Shown here: in pieces, positions 24,911 through 32,517 of the stretch
How the letters are laid out: each line of letters opens with the position of its first letter
How positions within the stretch are numbered: position 1 is the first letter of the stretch
Assembly: GCF_009932555.1 (NCBI RefSeq)
Contig: NZ_BLJO01000003.1
Span: forward strand, 248,001 to 312,000
Reading direction: 5' to 3'
DNA from: Steroidobacter agaridevorans
Lineage (GTDB): Bacteria > Pseudomonadota > Gammaproteobacteria > Steroidobacterales > Steroidobacteraceae
Length of the DNA: 64,000 bases
Translations under genes and position numbers: made by a program
Notes under the pieces: generated by a model
Database searches by the model: none
The model's input: only the letters and a program-made list of their open reading frames with translations
Told to the model about the DNA's origin: nothing

Positions 24911-25811
24911 GCCTTCGTATCTCGAATACGCGAAGCGTCGCGAGGGCTATGACCACGACTTGTACGAGTGGTCGTCGATCTTTTCGCGCAGCCCGGTCGG
25001 TTGGCCGGGCGGCAAGTCGGTTGCGGTGTGGGTGTGCGTGAGCCTCGAATGGTTTCCGATGACGCCTTCGGACAAGCCATTTCGCGCACCGGGGCACATG
25101 GTGACGCCGTATCCGGACTATCGGCACTACACGGCGCGAGAGTACGGCACGCGGGTAGGTTTCTATCGACTGCTGGATGCGTTCAAGAAAGCCGGCGTGA
25201 AGGCGTCGGTGGCGACCAATGGCGCGATCGCCGAGCGTTATCCGCAGATCATTCGAGATATCGTGGCGGAGGGGCACGAGATCATTGCCCATTCCACTGA
25301 CATGAACGGCACGATCGCGACGGGTCTGCCCGAAGCAGAAGAGCGTGCGTTGATTGATCGCTCGCTCGCGGCGCTGTCGGTTGCGGGCAAGAAACCCTCC
25401 GGATGGTTGTCGATTGCACGCTCGCAGAGCTGGAATACGCCGCGATTGCTCAAGGAGGCAGGGCTGACCTACATGTGCGATTGGGCCAATGACGAGCTGC
25501 CATACGCGTTCTCGAACGGCCTCATCAACTTGCCGCTCAATCATGAGCTGTCGGATCGCCAGGTCATCACGGTTCAACAGCAATCGATCGATAGCTATGC
25601 CCAGCAAGTCGTCGATGCGTTCGATTGGCTGGCCAACGAAGCGAAGAGTCATGGCGGCCGCGTGCTTCCATTGCACATCACGCCGTACATCGTCGGGCTG
25701 CCGTATCGAATCGATGCGTTCGAGAAGTTGCTCGAGCAGTTGAGCAAGCGCCGCGAAGCCTGGTTTGCGACCGGAGAGGATATTGTGACGAGCTGGCGCA
25801 CGCAGCAGTGA
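24900..25811 (+). CDS. Polysaccharide deacetylase-fold hydrolase, PuuE-like (second of pair)
   Basis: A 303-residue paralogue of the preceding gene, sharing the frame SVAVWVCVSLEWFPM, HEIIAHSTDMNG, PSGWLSIARSQSWNTPRLL and GRVLPLHITPYIVGLPYRI. ATG 24900 follows CAGGAGG. It has clearly diverged from the first copy in the first motif and loop lengths. Adjacent paralogues suggest either two ring-opening steps, two isomeric substrates or a heteromeric enzyme. No signal peptide. Substrate unknown. Confidence 0.9.
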   Translation: MALEPSYLEYAKRREGYDHDLYEWSSIFSRSPVGWPGGKSVAVWVCVSLEWFPMTPSDKPFRAPGHMVTPYPDYRHYTAREYGTRVGFYRLLDAFKKAGVKASVATNGAIAERYPQIIRDIVAEGHEIIAHSTDMNGTIATGLPEAEERALIDRSLAALSVAGKKPSGWLSIARSQSWNTPRLLKEAGLTYMCDWANDELPYAFSNGLINLPLNHELSDRQVITVQQQSIDSYAQQVVDAFDWLANEAKSHGGRVLPLHITPYIVGLPYRIDAFEKLLEQLSKRREAWFATGEDIVTSWRTQQ

Positions 25812-25915
25812 GCCTGGCCAATTTCGATTCGCCACCCCCAACAGACTGCTGTCGTCACGCCGTCATTCCTGTTCATTGCTGCGCTCAGAGTGAGCGCTAG
25901 CTTGCGAGTACTGCC

Positions 25916-27352
25916 ATGAGCATTGCCGTTGTTAATCCGCGCACGGGCGCGGCTGATTACTCGATTGAGCCGGTTCGCGCCGACACAGTTTCTCCGCTTG
26001 CTGCCGACCTGCGAGCGCGGCAGCGGGCTTGGCTGGAGCTGGGTGCAGAAGGTCGAGCGGGCTCGCTGCGGCGGCTGGCCGAGAGTGTCGCGCGGCATCG
26101 CGAGGCGCTGGTCGCAGCGTTGATTGACGACACGGGGCGTGCTGGGTTGTCGTCAATTGAGGTCGATAGTGTCATCGGCATGTTGAATCGCTGGGCGCAG
26201 AGCGCGCCGGCTTTGATCGCTCGCTATCAAGCGTCCGGTCAGAGTACAGCGATCCCGTCGATCACGACTTCAACGCGGCTCGTGCCTTACAGCCTGGTCG
26301 GTGTCATCAGCCCTTGGAACTTCCCGCTGTTGCTGTCGATGATCGACACAGTTCCGGCGTTGGCGGCGGGCTGTGCGGTAATCGTGAAGCCGTCCGAGAT
26401 TACGCCGCGCTTCATTCGCCCGTTGATGCAGGCGATCGCCGAAGTCCCAGAGGTCGCCTCCGTGTTGACGGTGATCGAAGGCGACGGCTCCACGGGCGGC
26501 GCGCTGATTCCGAACGTCGATTTCGTGGCGTTCACCGGCTCCGTCGCGACCGGTCGCAAAGTGGGCGAGAGCGCCGCACGCGCGTTCATTCCAGCGAGCC
26601 TGGAACTAGGCGGCAAAGATCCGCTGATCGTGCTCGCGAGCGCCGATCCTGTGAAAGCGGCGGAAATTGCCTTGCGCGCGTCCGTGGTGAACACCGGGCA
26701 GGCGTGCCAGTCCATCGAGCGCGTTTACGTCGCGCGCCCCATCGCCGAGCGCTTCCTGGCCACGTTGGTTGAGAAGGCGCAGGCCGTGCGGCTCAACTAT
26801 CCCGACATCAAAGTCGGTGATATCGGTCCCTTCATCAGCGCTCGACAGGCGGACATCGTGCAGACACAGATCGACGACGCGGTGTCACGCGGTGCGAAGC
26901 TGTTGGCCGGCGGACGAGTCGAGACGCTGGGCGGCGGGAAGTATTTGCGACCGACGGTTCTCACCGAGGTCACGCCTGACATGCTCGTGATGGCCGAGGA
27001 AACGTTTGGTCCAGTCATCCCTGTAACGATATTCGATTCAGCGGACGAAGCCGTCGCCCACGCCAACGCCGGCATCTTCGGGCTCTCAGCCGCCGTGCTC
27101 GCCGGCACAACCGAGGACGCGGAGCCGGTCGCCGCGCGCATTAACGCTGGTGCGGTGTCGATCAACGACGGCTCGTTGACAACAATGGTTTGGGAGGCCG
27201 AGAAGTCGAGCTTCGGTGCGAGCGGACTGGGTCCGTCACGCATGGGAGACAGCGGGTTGCTGCGTTTCTTTCGCAAGCAGTTGCTGATTCGCCAGAGCGG
27301 CGCGCCGGCGCCGCTCGCAGCATATTCAGAAGAAGGATTGCGGCCGCGCTAA
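25916..27352 (+). CDS. NAD(P)-dependent aldehyde dehydrogenase
   Basis: A 478-residue ALDH superfamily enzyme. Seen: SPWNFPLLLSMIDTVPALAAGCAVIVKPSE (cofactor region), FTGSVATGRKVGESAA, LELGGKDPLIV (catalytic Glu), and the catalytic Cys in NTGQACQSIERV; the C-terminus has EETFGPVIPV. It oxidises an aldehyde to an acid in the cytoplasm. It follows the second PuuE-like gene after 104 bp and is probably the last gene of that unit. The ribosome-binding site before ATG 25916 is weak. Substrate not determinable. Confidence 0.94.
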   Translation: MSIAVVNPRTGAADYSIEPVRADTVSPLAADLRARQRAWLELGAEGRAGSLRRLAESVARHREALVAALIDDTGRAGLSSIEVDSVIGMLNRWAQSAPALIARYQASGQSTAIPSITTSTRLVPYSLVGVISPWNFPLLLSMIDTVPALAAGCAVIVKPSEITPRFIRPLMQAIAEVPEVASVLTVIEGDGSTGGALIPNVDFVAFTGSVATGRKVGESAARAFIPASLELGGKDPLIVLASADPVKAAEIALRASVVNTGQACQSIERVYVARPIAERFLATLVEKAQAVRLNYPDIKVGDIGPFISARQADIVQTQIDDAVSRGAKLLAGGRVETLGGGKYLRPTVLTEVTPDMLVMAEETFGPVIPVTIFDSADEAVAHANAGIFGLSAAVLAGTTEDAEPVAARINAGAVSINDGSLTTMVWEAEKSSFGASGLGPSRMGDSGLLRFFRKQLLIRQSGAPAPLAAYSEEGLRPR

Positions 27353-27732
27353 CGACGAGCGCTCCGAAGTCGTCAGTTGATGTCGCAACGCCGCGCGCAT
27401 CGCTCCAACAGTCCTGTGGCCAGCACTTAGTCGAAGGTCGCAGATTCAACCCGTGCCGGCGTGATTCATTCGTCACAACGGCCCGTATTGGATCAGTTAT
27501 GTCTGGTCCGCGCCGCTGGCCTTCGCAACTCAATATGTTTGCCTCGACAGATTCGATCTGGCGATAAAGGCACACCCGGCGTGAGCCGGGCTCGCAAAGC
27601 TACGGGTCTCCGTTCCAGGAGACGGCCGGGTACCGAACTGGATGCAGCGTCTGGCGACGAGAGCTCCAACGGCTCGCGTTGTTCTTGCAATGCCCTCGAT
27701 GTTTGCAACTCAACTGCATCAGGAGTTTCGGT
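27353..27732. other. Intergenic region with riboswitch leader
   Basis: A 380-bp non-coding stretch. Bases 27353-27560 show no gene or strong repeat that I can support. The GEMM-I riboswitch occupies about 27562-27635. Downstream, GATGCAG at 27641-27647 is perfectly complementary to CTGCATC at 27714-27720, which directly abuts the AGGAG ribosome-binding site at 27721. That pairing is a candidate expression platform. Confidence 0.6.
27562..27635 (+). ncRNA. Cyclic di-GMP-I riboswitch (GEMM-I)
   Basis: The sequence fits the GEMM-I aptamer. P2 is CCCGGC-GTGA-GCCGGG (27575-27590) with a GNRA tetraloop. The conserved CGCAAAGC stands at 27593-27600, followed by the usual ACGGGTCT strand. P3 is GTCTCC/GGAGAC (27606-27611 with 27618-27623), and the 3' segment GGCCGGGTACCG closes the element. 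GGCACACC at 27569-27576 replaces the more common GGCAAACC, and the terminal motif is one base shorter than GGTTACCG. It lies about 100 nt before a secreted PxKF-domain protein in the same orientation, so c-di-GMP probably controls that gene. Confidence 0.82.
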
Positions 27733-29025
27733 ATGTCCACGATCCCAATCGTCAGTCGTTCGACGGCGGCCATCGGCGTGCTCGGCCTCGGCCTGATCTT
27801 GTCCGCGGCGAGTTTTGCAGCCCCACCCGCCAAGCCGGCATGTACCACCAACGGTCCCGTGTTGATGACGGCCATCTCGCCGGCCCAGTACTCGTACACA
27901 CAAGGCGAGGCGGGCAGCGAGAGCTTCCAATTTACCGTCAGCTCGCCCGCGGTCCAGGTGAATGGCAACTGCGATAGCAGCTTGCCGCCGAAATTCGGCA
28001 ACGGCAATGGCACGGATCCGTCGATCCTGCCGCTGACGGTCAGCATCGCCAAGATCGAAACAGGGGGTATCGCGGTCACTGCCTCGACCGCGGCTGCCCT
28101 GCAAGCGGCGTTGTCCTCCTTTACGACGGCGCCGTTTCAGCTGACACCGCCGGGAAGCGGCAGCCAGACGATCTCGTTCTCCTTCGGCAATTCCGCCGCC
28201 ATCCCTGTCGGCATCTACGATGTAACCGTGGAGGTGAAGCCGTCGGAGACGGGCGTCGGTGTCGGCACGGCCAGCCGGTCGTTTGCCATCCAGGTCGAGG
28301 AACCGCAGGTGCTGGACACGCTGGCGCCGACGGTGAACATCGTGGCGCCGGTCAGCGACGCCTCGCTGAAGGTGAATGACAGCTTGCTCGTCAACTTCAC
28401 CGCCGTGGATCCGCCGGAGGGCGGCGCCGGTACGGGCGTGATCGCCACACGGGCAGCGATAACGAGCTGCGCGGGGAGCTTCAATTACAGTCTCAGCTCC
28501 TCACTGACCAATAGCCCAGCGCTTCCGGTAGCAGCCGACACCACGGTGACCGCGACGACCGGCGTTACTCCCTGGCTGTATGTTGGTGAGTTTACCCTGA
28601 CGGCCGAGGCCGACGACAACGCAGGGCACACGGGATCGGCCATCCGCACGTTCAGTGTAGGCGCGATGGTCGGTGCCTTGCCGCCCATCAGTGTTCCCAA
28701 TCGGCAGTTCAATGCCGGTTCGACACTGCCCATCAAGTTCAGCATTACGGATGGCGTCGGCGCGCTGCTGCCGCCGATGGACGGCATCACGGTGAGAATC
28801 ACTGCGCCCTCCGGTGCGATCGAACAGCGCGTTGCAGGCTCGGGCGCCAGTAACATCCGCTGGGAGACCGACGACTATGGCAACGTCACGCAATACATCA
28901 CGAACTACGTGATTCCGGCGACCGGCACGTATCAGGTCGACATCCTGATCGGCGACGTCTGCGGCGCTCCGGCTCTACAGGGCGGCTTCAAGTTCGTCGC
29001 AGCCAGCAAGGGTGGCAAGCAGTAA
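27733..29025 (+). CDS. Secreted PxKF-domain protein
   Basis: A 430-residue exported protein with signal peptide (ILSAASFA-AP). It appears to consist of Ig/beta-sandwich-like segments (residues about 30-170 and 175-310, including VNIVAPVSDASLKVNDSLLVNF) and a C-terminal PxKF-like domain marked by FNAGSTLPIKFSITDGVG. Cys pairs near both ends could form disulfides. ATG 27733 has AGGAG 7 nt upstream; the frame to 27679 is leader. Control by a c-di-GMP riboswitch suggests a cell-surface, adhesion or matrix role. No enzyme motif is visible. Confidence 0.88.
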   Translation: MSTIPIVSRSTAAIGVLGLGLILSAASFAAPPAKPACTTNGPVLMTAISPAQYSYTQGEAGSESFQFTVSSPAVQVNGNCDSSLPPKFGNGNGTDPSILPLTVSIAKIETGGIAVTASTAAALQAALSSFTTAPFQLTPPGSGSQTISFSFGNSAAIPVGIYDVTVEVKPSETGVGVGTASRSFAIQVEEPQVLDTLAPTVNIVAPVSDASLKVNDSLLVNFTAVDPPEGGAGTGVIATRAAITSCAGSFNYSLSSSLTNSPALPVAADTTVTATTGVTPWLYVGEFTLTAEADDNAGHTGSAIRTFSVGAMVGALPPISVPNRQFNAGSTLPIKFSITDGVGALLPPMDGITVRITAPSGAIEQRVAGSGASNIRWETDDYGNVTQYITNYVIPATGTYQVDILIGDVCGAPALQGGFKFVAASKGGKQ

Positions 29026-29033
29026 CGGCACAT

Positions 29034-29060
29034 CGGCAGGGTCCTTACGGGGCCCTGCCG
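29034..29060. terminator. Bidirectional terminator hairpin
   Basis: CGGCAGGGTCC and GGGCCCTGCCG form an 11-bp stem with one G-T wobble around TTACG. It lies in the 51-bp gap between the convergent PxKF gene and the end of the receptor operon. No U-tract is present on either side. Confidence 0.65.
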
Positions 29061-29076
29061 GTTCGAGCGAATGAGC

Positions 29077-29811
29077 CTAGCTGCGCTGAAGCTCCACCAG
29101 CTCGTACCACGTCTGCATATAACCGCCGACGCCGCCTTGCACGAAGACGGCGTCGTCATCGGCAGTCACCCAAACATCGTAGTGCGGGTGCTGTTTGCCG
29201 CCCATGCCCGGGCCGTCATCGTCGACAAATCTGAAGTGGCGGCATTTGAACGTGCCCGCCGCGACGGTGATCGTTTCCTCGCCGACGTATTCCAATCCGA
29301 TATTGACTTCCGCGATCTGTGGCGGCGTCGCGCCTCGATGATCGGGCGAGGGCACGAACACACGGATGGTGCGTCGATGCGGACCCTTGCTCAGGTCCAT
29401 GCACCGCGTGGTGTAAGCGTCGCCGGCGACCGGGTGAGTGCCGAAGCCGTCGATTGCGCCCGCATACTCGACCCGCTGCGACAGCCGCCCGATGGAGGGA
29501 CCATAGCTTTCGCATTCAACCAAACCGCCGTCGTTGCCCGGCTCATGACGCAGCCAGCCGGAGCCCATGAAGCGATCGCCGACGGTCAGATGCACATGCA
29601 GGCTCTGCGGCCGGCCCGCGCTGTCCAGCGAATACATGATGTCGCGTAGCACGGTGGGAGCAGGCTCTTCGATCTCGCAGCGAGCGCGGAAGATCGCGCT
29701 GCCGTCGCCGTGATGCGTGAAGGTGAACCATTCGCGGCCGCGCTCTTTGTCGAGCATGTCGGGCTTCTTGGAGGTATAGCGGATGAGCCCGCTCACAGCA
29801 CGATGTTTCAT
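29077..29811 (-). CDS. Hypothetical protein with DUF3108-like C-terminus
   Basis: A 244-residue protein without clear signal peptide. The end resembles DUF3108-like beta-barrel proteins (EETITVAAGTFKCRHFRFVDDD, then DVWVTADDDAVFVQG). The start is ATG 29811, joined to the preceding stop as TGATG; a TTG at 29814 is the alternative. It is the last gene of the seven-gene operon headed by the TonB receptor at 37.9 kb. The fold may bind a lipid or other hydrophobic ligand. No catalytic motif recognised. Confidence 0.82.
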   Translation of the reverse strand: MKHRAVSGLIRYTSKKPDMLDKERGREWFTFTHHGDGSAIFRARCEIEEPAPTVLRDIMYSLDSAGRPQSLHVHLTVGDRFMGSGWLRHEPGNDGGLVECESYGPSIGRLSQRVEYAGAIDGFGTHPVAGDAYTTRCMDLSKGPHRRTIRVFVPSPDHRGATPPQIAEVNIGLEYVGEETITVAAGTFKCRHFRFVDDDGPGMGGKQHPHYDVWVTADDDAVFVQGGVGGYMQTWYELVELQRS

Positions 29812-30167
29812 CAATTGTCTCGCAAATCCACGCTGATATCGGCGACGGGTTTTTCGTCCGTCTGCATCGCCTCCATTTCCTGCTGTACGCCGCGCATGAC
29901 GCGGGCGATGTATTCCTTGGTCATCAAGCCGCGCTGGTAAGCGGCGTCGCGATCGGGCTGATACTTATCGATGTCGGCGCGGCTGATCGTGCCTTTGGCG
30001 TCGAGCAGGCGTTCCACCGTGTCGAGCCGTTCTTTCAGCACCGACACCTCGCCGACAACGGCGAGCAAGATGGACAGCATGCGCTCGCTACTCGGGTCGC
30101 CGAGAAAATCGGGACGCTTACCCTTGGCTCGCGCGCCGGCGCGCAGGATGTAATCGATGTCGCTCAT
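29811..30167 (-). CDS. Small hypothetical protein, coiled-coil
   Basis: A 118-residue charged protein. Residues about 30-60 (LAVVGEVSVLKERLDTVERLL) look like a coiled coil, and residues 75-105 are helical (AAYQRGLMTKEYIARVMRGVQQ). It overlaps the methyltransferase gene by ATGA and the downstream gene by 1 bp. No family recognised. Small helical proteins in such operons may be enzyme accessory subunits; that is a guess. Confidence 0.8.
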   Translation of the reverse strand: MSDIDYILRAGARAKGKRPDFLGDPSSERMLSILLAVVGEVSVLKERLDTVERLLDAKGTISRADIDKYQPDRDAAYQRGLMTKEYIARVMRGVQQEMEAMQTDEKPVADISVDLRDN

Positions 30168-31366
30168 GATTGCGGCTTCCAGGCTCCGTACGCATTCCAG
30201 ACGGCGGCACGACCATGGTCTTCCTTCTCACCCGATGCGGCGACCGGGAAGACGGTGGGGTCGACGACCGCGCGCACGCCTGTCACAAACTGACTGGAGC
30301 GGGGCAGGCCGGCCGCCTCGATGACCTGCTTCAGATCCATGGCGTGCATGGCCGACCAGAACGGCTCGTTGTTGTTGAAAGCGTCCCAGTCGCGAATGAA
30401 CTGCTCGTACAGCGGCATCTCATCCGAGTATTGCGGCTGTTCGAGATGCAACATCAAGCCGCCCGGCGCGAGGACGCGCACGCCTTCGCGAATGATTTGA
30501 GGCAGCGCCTTGCCGGACAGCTCGTGCAGGAACATTGTCGTCTGCACCCAATCGAAATGCCCGTCGGGGAAGCGGCTCAGGTCTTCGGCGTTCATCTGGA
30601 TGAACTTCAGATTCTTCGCACCGAGAGCTTGAGCGCGTGCATGTCCGTATCGCAGGACGGGCGCGGCGGTATCGATCGCGATGATTTCAGTGTCCGGAAA
30701 CGCGAGCGCGAGCGGCACGATGTTGTGGCCGATGGTGCAGCCGACATCGAGAATGCGCTTCGGCGTCCAGCCGGGGCGCTCACGCTTGATCCATTCGACG
30801 AGCGCCTGACCGCCGCCATCCGATAACGCGCCTAGGCCACCCGCGGTGGTCGCGAAGATGCCGCAGTCGTAGTTTGCACCGGCGGATACATCGCCAGGAC
30901 GCTCTTCGCCGTGATAGGAGCCGGGCATGCAGTGAATATCCACCGCATTCTGATAGCGAGGCGTGGCGACCGAAGGATCGAGCTGCAGGGTCGGCCGGTC
31001 GGCGTTGAGCTGACGAGCTTTCGCATCGAGCGCATCCAGCTGACGCAGCACCATCGAGCGGCCGTTCTGCTGACGCATTTCCATGGAGTTGCGCTTGCAG
31101 GCCGACCAGAAGCGATGCCACGGATCCTTGTTCATCGCGTGCCGGATTTCGAAGCGGTCTTTCGGATCGCGCCGATGCTCGGCGCGGAACGCGGGCAGCA
31201 CGCGCTTTTCGTAGGCGAGCTTGTTGCCGGGACCGATGACGCCGGACAGATACTTGTTGAAGGCGGTGAGGAAGTTGAAGCGCGCCGCCTCGTCGTGAGT
31301 CGGCGTCGGAAACACTTCGTGCCGGGTCACCGCGGTGTACGGCGGCGGCACATCTTCACGTTTCAT
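30164..31366 (-). CDS. SAM-dependent class I methyltransferase
   Basis: A 400-residue protein with a helical N-terminal half (about 1-190) and a Rossmann methyltransferase domain. Motif I is ILDVGCTIGHNIVPLA, the acidic end of strand 2 is EIIAIDTAAPVLRY, and FIQMNAEDLSRFPDGHFDWV and LAPGGLMLHLEQP follow. It probably methylates a small molecule. It is coupled to the nitrilase-fold gene by a 4-bp overlap. The long N-terminal region is not one I recognise and may recognise the substrate. Confidence 0.9.
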   Translation of the reverse strand: MKREDVPPPYTAVTRHEVFPTPTHDEAARFNFLTAFNKYLSGVIGPGNKLAYEKRVLPAFRAEHRRDPKDRFEIRHAMNKDPWHRFWSACKRNSMEMRQQNGRSMVLRQLDALDAKARQLNADRPTLQLDPSVATPRYQNAVDIHCMPGSYHGEERPGDVSAGANYDCGIFATTAGGLGALSDGGGQALVEWIKRERPGWTPKRILDVGCTIGHNIVPLALAFPDTEIIAIDTAAPVLRYGHARAQALGAKNLKFIQMNAEDLSRFPDGHFDWVQTTMFLHELSGKALPQIIREGVRVLAPGGLMLHLEQPQYSDEMPLYEQFIRDWDAFNNNEPFWSAMHAMDLKQVIEAAGLPRSSQFVTGVRAVVDPTVFPVAASGEKEDHGRAAVWNAYGAWKPQS

Positions 31367-32514
31367 ATGAGCCCATCCTTCGCGAGGCGCTCGATCACTG
31401 CTTCATGAGCGCGCAGAAAATGATTGCGGTCCGGGACTTTCACCTGGCCGTTCTCGATCAGGCCGTTGGCCGGCTGCCCGACGGTGGCGCCATACACGGC
31501 CGCGAACGGCTCGAGCCGCTGACGCGCCAGGAAGTTGGTCATGCCCGGCTTGCGTCGCTGGTGGCGCAAGGCGTCCAGATTGAGATCGGCGAACGCGGTA
31601 AAGGTTTCGCCCGTGTTCGCTTCGGCCAGCACCGCACCCTTGTAGTCGACGACCACGGAATTGCCGTCCGCCGAAGCGAGCGGGAGCGTGGTGTCCTCGA
31701 TGCCGGCGGTATTTGCCGACACGACGTACGCGATGTTCTCCATCGCTCGCGCGCGCTTGGCGAGCGCTTTCGGCGTCATCAGCGGCGAACCGATTTCGGA
31801 GGAGCTGTGCACGAAGATCTCGGCGCCGCGCAGCGCGTGGGCTCGGGCGATCTCGGGATACAGAATTTCTTCGGAGGCGATGGCGGCGAGGTTGCCGATC
31901 TCGGTGCGAGCCACCGGGAAGACGCCGTCCATGCCGTAGATGTCCAGGTACTTCGACCAGACGTCGTGAGGCGTCGGCGCGAACATCGAGTTCAGTCGGC
32001 GGTAGCGCAGCACGACGTCGCCGCTCGGTCCGACGACGAAGCTCGTCTGGAAGTAGAGGCCGGGAAAGTGAGTGTCGCGCTCGTACGCGTTGCCCGCTAG
32101 AAACAACTGCTGTGACTGTGCGACCTTGCCGAGGGCTTGATACTCGGGACCGTCGATATCGAGCGCTGCTTTGGCTGCGAAGTCTGGAATGGAGATGCGG
32201 CCCGGATAGCTGGTCAGCACGTACTCCGGCAGCACCGCAAGCTTTACGGGTGTGCCGCCGTACTGCTGAACAAATACGCTCGAGCTCCGCAACTTCACGC
32301 CGATCTGTTCGATCATTGCGAGCATCTGCTGACTCGCGGCCGCGCGATCGGCCAGACGCTCCACCGAGCGGGCTGCGATTTGCAAAGCCACGGCTGCGTA
32401 TTGAGAGACCGCAGTCATATTGTTACCCCGCGATGTATCGTTGGCTCCGGCGGCAGACGAGGGCAGACCTGCTGCCACCATTCCCGCGAGCATTTGCCGG
32501 CGATCGATGCCCAT
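31363..32514 (-). CDS. Carbon-nitrogen hydrolase-fold protein lacking catalytic Cys
   Basis: A 383-residue nitrilase-superfamily protein with a Tat-type signal (DRRQMLAGMVAAGLPSSAAGA), so probably periplasmic. The family order Glu-Lys-Cys is only partly kept. Glu is present (VLPEYVLTSYPG). The usual YRK is YRRLN. The nucleophile position aligned with ICYE-x-x-xPE reads IASEEILYPEIAR, placing Ser214 (codon 31875-31873) where Cys belongs. Either it is a non-hydrolytic relative or it uses different chemistry. It is operonic with the FAD oxidase (3-bp gap) and the methyltransferase. Confidence 0.88.
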   Translation of the reverse strand: MGIDRRQMLAGMVAAGLPSSAAGANDTSRGNNMTAVSQYAAVALQIAARSVERLADRAAASQQMLAMIEQIGVKLRSSSVFVQQYGGTPVKLAVLPEYVLTSYPGRISIPDFAAKAALDIDGPEYQALGKVAQSQQLFLAGNAYERDTHFPGLYFQTSFVVGPSGDVVLRYRRLNSMFAPTPHDVWSKYLDIYGMDGVFPVARTEIGNLAAIASEEILYPEIARAHALRGAEIFVHSSSEIGSPLMTPKALAKRARAMENIAYVVSANTAGIEDTTLPLASADGNSVVVDYKGAVLAEANTGETFTAFADLNLDALRHQRRKPGMTNFLARQRLEPFAAVYGATVGQPANGLIENGQVKVPDRNHFLRAHEAVIERLAKDGLI

Positions 32515-32517
32515 CCC

